A DNA stretch of 64,000 bases from NCBI GenBank assembly GCA_037481875.1, contig JBBFKY010000002.1:103164-167163 (forward strand), given 5' to 3'. The position numbers were made by a program, and so were the translations under genes. The stretch is from Desulfosoma sp. (GTDB lineage: Bacteria > Desulfobacterota > Syntrophobacteria > Syntrophobacterales > DSM-9756). How positions within the stretch are numbered: position 1 is the stretch's first letter; each line of letters begins with the position of its first letter. Of this stretch, positions 61,222-64,000 are shown in pieces. The notes under the pieces were generated by a model. The model worked only from the letters and a program-made list of their open reading frames with translations. It had not been told where the DNA came from and did no database searches.

Positions 61222-63780
61222 ATGAGACAAACAAAGCTGCTGGCGGCTATTTTTTGGGTGGTGTTTATCGGGGGCCTAACAGCAAGTGCAACGGCACCGT
61301 CTTTTGCGTCGGCGCAACAGATTTTGGCCTCGGATCAGAACGAACCCGGCGTTCGGGCTCGTGCCACCCTGGAAATCGCCTGGTGGCATTTTCGTGAAGG
61401 GAGGCCTCAGAGGGCCCTTGAACTTTTTGAAACGGTGCTGTCTAGCACGGGACCCCTGTCAGTGCGTCAGGAAGCGCAGTGGGGGAAAGCCTTATGTCTA
61501 GAGCGACTGCAGAGGCGAAAAGAGGCGGCTGTTCTTGTCCAAGATCTTCACAGGCAGGGATATCGCCTTCAAGAGATGGAAAAGTGGCTTAGGGGATACC
61601 ACCGGGCAGGAGCCCGGGTGCAGAGGAACCTCTTGGAAACAAGGATCAGGCAAGAGGCGGCTTTGGTGACCAAGGCTGAGGATGCTGAAAAAGCTTCAGA
61701 ATTCGTGGACCGAAACCAGAGAGTGCTTCGCCGTTGCGTGGCCCCGGAAGCCTTTTTCGAAGCGGCTCGAGTGCTTCGGCAAAAGGGAAAAATGGTTGAA
61801 GCTCGAAATCTTCAAGAAAAACTTTTGGAATGTACGCATCACCGATATGCCCTTCGTTTGGGAGTGTATTCCGAACTCTTGGATCTAGCGCCGGCGGACC
61901 AGTTGCTGGCATGGATCAAGTCCGAAAAGGAGCGGGTGTATGTTCCCGCGTCTTATCGAGACGGCCTGGATGCCTTGGAAACGGAAGCTTTGCGTCGAAA
62001 GCTGTTCACTCTTCCCGAAACCTCTGCAGAAACGGAACAACTGGCGCGCAAGATCTTGGAAAAAAAACCAGATGATCCCGATACATTGGTGAAGCTCGGT
62101 TGGCATGCTTTTCATGCGGGCCGGTTTTCGGAGGCGCAAGGCTTTTTTTCTAAGGCTCACACCACTCAACCAGAGCGTCAGGACAGCCTTTTAGGCCTTG
62201 CCCACGCCCTCATATCCCAAAAGAAATTTGCTCAAGCACAGCAAACCTTGGATTCCATGACACCGCCTTATTCCGAAGATCGTCGAAAAGCACTTTTTCG
62301 CCTTCACATGGAAGAAGGAGCTCATCGAGAGCAGGAAAACGATCTTCCGGGAGCTGAAGCCGCTTATGGACAAGCGGCCGAGCTTGAGAAGAAAGTCGTA
62401 GCTCCATGGCGTTCACTGGGCTGGGTTCTTTTGAAGCAGGGACGGGCGTCCGAAGCCGCTACAGCTTTTGAAACAGCTCTGGCTTTGGCACAAGAGCACG
62501 AAGACGCTCAAGGGCTCCTGCTTTCCTTGGAACGGTCCGGCAAAATGGCTGAGGCCTACTGGAAGGCTATGGTACTTACTGCAAGCGAGGACCCTTCTCT
62601 GAGGGAAGCCGCGACAGCTCATTTTCAAAGAACAGGTAAGGTCCTGCATGCCGCTCAGGCCGCCTCAAAGACGGCAAAGGAGGCTTCGCCGTGGAGTACG
62701 CTCGCTATCGCCTATGAAAGCCGCTCTGGAGATGACGGAACATCGCGGTTGAAAACCCTTCGCATGCCCTGGCACGTTTATGTGCCCACAGCTACCGCGT
62801 CTTTGTGGACTCTGAAGCTGGAAGGCCTTGATCTGGATTGCAATGATCCCGGAAAAAGACCTTTTGTGGGATCTGCAGGCCTTTTGCAGTCCCCAACCTT
62901 CCATGCGTCTCGATGGATCACATCCAAGACTTTGATTTCCCCTTCTGTGGCGTTTCTCAAAGAAGGGGTTTGGAATCTTCGAGCTGAAGTAGGCTTGACC
63001 CCTTTGGAAGGACCGGTGGATCCCTTGCCGACCTTTGCTTTAGAGCTCTCGGATCCTGCATGGAGTTTGGAATTCCATCAGGAGCCGGTGAAAGATTCGC
63101 TCCTTTCTTGGATCGGCCAGCGAGATCCCTATTCGGACAAGACCTGGGGCCGAGTGGTTCGAACCGGAGGATCACTGGCTTATAGCCGTTCCGGATCCGG
63201 TGGAACCTGGTCCAGTGTTCGAGTGGGTGCCGACTATTATCATGGAGAAGAGGTGTGGCGGAACTTTTCCGTCTCGAGCGATGTGGCGGCAGGCCAAAGC
63301 TACCCTTGGAAAGCCGGAACCGTTTCCGTAGGAGCGTTTCTTGCTGCGGGTCACTACGATCGAAATGTCGACTTTTACACCCTAGGCCACGGGGGTTACT
63401 TCAGTCCCTCCGGTTTTATAATGGCGGGGCCTACGGTTCGGTATCGCACGGACCCCGACAAGCCTTGGTGGTTGGATACCCAAGCATCTGCAGGTTACCT
63501 CTATTACAAAACCGATTCGAGCCCGGTTTACCCGCGGCGCGATCGGCCTGAAAAATATTCTGCGGACCGTTTTTCCGGCCTAGGCTATTCAGGATCCTTT
63601 AAGGCCGTGAGACTTCTCAAGCCTCATTGGGCCATAGGAATGCACCTGGATGTGGACAGGTCCTCCGATTACACGCGCTGGTCTGCCGGTGCCGCCATCA
63701 CCTGGTTTTTCGATGGCCGCTCCACCTTAGGCCACACCGTTCCCCGTTATGACCTATTCTTTGAGGCCCCAAAAAGGTAA
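61222..63780 (+). CDS. bcsC: Cellulose export outer-membrane protein BcsC-like (TPR plus beta-barrel)
   Basis: An 852-residue protein: signal peptide (LLAAIFWVVFIGGLTASATA, cleavage near ASA-QQ), TPR-rich superhelix (about 50-490; for example DPDTLVKLGWHAFHAGRFSEA), and a C-terminal ~330-residue BcsC barrel domain. Family landmarks in the barrel are SLLSWIGQRDPYSDKTWG, VRTGGSLAYSRSG and FYTLGHGGYFSPSGFIMAG. It guides cellulose through peptidoglycan and the outer membrane. It is shorter than the roughly 1150-residue enteric BcsC, with fewer TPRs. The ATG at 61222 has AAAGGAG further upstream. It is separated from the upstream TPR gene by 600 bases of repeats, so it may need its own promoter. 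Confidence 0.93.
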   Translation: MRQTKLLAAIFWVVFIGGLTASATAPSFASAQQILASDQNEPGVRARATLEIAWWHFREGRPQRALELFETVLSSTGPLSVRQEAQWGKALCLERLQRRKEAAVLVQDLHRQGYRLQEMEKWLRGYHRAGARVQRNLLETRIRQEAALVTKAEDAEKASEFVDRNQRVLRRCVAPEAFFEAARVLRQKGKMVEARNLQEKLLECTHHRYALRLGVYSELLDLAPADQLLAWIKSEKERVYVPASYRDGLDALETEALRRKLFTLPETSAETEQLARKILEKKPDDPDTLVKLGWHAFHAGRFSEAQGFFSKAHTTQPERQDSLLGLAHALISQKKFAQAQQTLDSMTPPYSEDRRKALFRLHMEEGAHREQENDLPGAEAAYGQAAELEKKVVAPWRSLGWVLLKQGRASEAATAFETALALAQEHEDAQGLLLSLERSGKMAEAYWKAMVLTASEDPSLREAATAHFQRTGKVLHAAQAASKTAKEASPWSTLAIAYESRSGDDGTSRLKTLRMPWHVYVPTATASLWTLKLEGLDLDCNDPGKRPFVGSAGLLQSPTFHASRWITSKTLISPSVAFLKEGVWNLRAEVGLTPLEGPVDPLPTFALELSDPAWSLEFHQEPVKDSLLSWIGQRDPYSDKTWGRVVRTGGSLAYSRSGSGGTWSSVRVGADYYHGEEVWRNFSVSSDVAAGQSYPWKAGTVSVGAFLAAGHYDRNVDFYTLGHGGYFSPSGFIMAGPTVRYRTDPDKPWWLDTQASAGYLYYKTDSSPVYPRRDRPEKYSADRFSGLGYSGSFKAVRLLKPHWAIGMHLDVDRSSDYTRWSAGAAITWFFDGRSTLGHTVPRYDLFFEAPKR

Positions 63781-63861
63781 CCGACACCTAAGAGTGGCTG
63801 GGCAAAGAGGTTCATGAAGTATGTGATTCACGGAAATGGGTTGAGGGGAATCAAAATGGAA

Positions 63862-64000
63862 TCATTGAGTTATTAAGTCATTGAGTCATTAAGTCATTAA
63901 GTCATTAAGTCATTAAGTCATTAAGTCATTGAGTCATTGAGTTAGTGAGTCATTGAGTTAGTGAGTCATTGAGTTAGTGAGTCATTGAGTTAGTGAGTCA
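63862..64000 (+). repeat. Tandem 8-bp repeat array running off the window edge
   Basis: Seventeen phase-locked 8-base units plus three bases: TCATTRAG units first, including five consecutive TCATTAAG, then TCATTGAG alternating with TTAGTGAG as a 16-base higher-order unit. It begins 81 bases after the bcsC stop. No spacers are present, so it is not a CRISPR array. Confidence 0.9.

Noticed and set aside
63862..64000. Possible CRISPR array at the right edge
   Set aside because: Units are only 8 bases, contiguous, without unique spacers, and no cas gene is nearby.

Overview
This 64 kb window reads as a chromosomal segment of a Desulfobacterota-type anaerobe (sulfate reducer or syntroph). That is an inference from gene content: a methylmalonyl/propionyl-CoA carboxyltransferase, the selenocysteine factor SelB, a c-type-haem sensor kinase, NtrC-family sigma-54 regulation, a monohaem cytochrome next to a ferric-reductase-like flavoprotein, and several protein families I associate with that phylum. 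There is no rRNA, prophage, insertion sequence or CRISPR array. Two tRNA genes are present: Pro-CGG on minus and Arg-CCT on plus.

Layout. Positions 1-12.6 kb are housekeeping: the tail of a Fic-like protein, a carboxyltransferase, two small proteins downstream of selB, mltG with a sugar-nucleotidyltransferase, an acyl-CoA ligase, the potassium-uptake pair trkA-trkH, and two small proteins. Positions 12.7-21.9 kb are a tight Wzx/Wzy-type exopolysaccharide operon: Wzz-like protein, UDP-glucuronate decarboxylase, flippase, polymerase, two GT4 transferases, a GT26 transferase and a polyprenyl-phosphate glycosylphosphotransferase. It is preceded by a sigma-70-like promoter that runs straight into an intrinsic terminator. 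Positions 22-30.7 kb hold a cysteine-cluster protein, cutA, a proteasome-like Ntn-hydrolase, a large hybrid histidine kinase, tRNA-Pro, uvrC, a DUF721/DciA-like protein and tRNA-Arg.

Positions 31-47 kb are a signalling and redox region. It contains an unusual single-chain fusion of receiver, solute-binding and CheW domains. It also has a haem-binding histidine kinase with its sigma-54 response regulator beside a YeiH-type transporter that carries a likely sigma-54 promoter, a chemoreceptor with a CZB domain between its membrane helices, a cytochrome/ferric-reductase operon and an orphan kinase. Positions 47-53.7 kb carry a HAD phosphatase, an M24 peptidase, plsB and recN. Positions 53.8-63.8 kb are a cellulose operon (bcsA, bcsB, bcsZ, a short TPR protein, bcsC) in which the bcsC N-terminal module appears to have been duplicated and truncated.

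Nearly every long intergenic gap holds one of two palindromic repeat families. One is a roughly 110-310 bp MITE-like element with TCCGAGAAC-type inverted ends and a GC-rich internal palindrome. The other is a shorter GTAGGGGCG palindrome. One long-family copy lies inside the 5' part of the short TPR gene. The window ends in a tandem 8-bp repeat.

The best candidates for something undescribed are the receiver/solute-binding/CheW fusion, the haem kinase/sigma-54/YeiH locus, and the repeat family.
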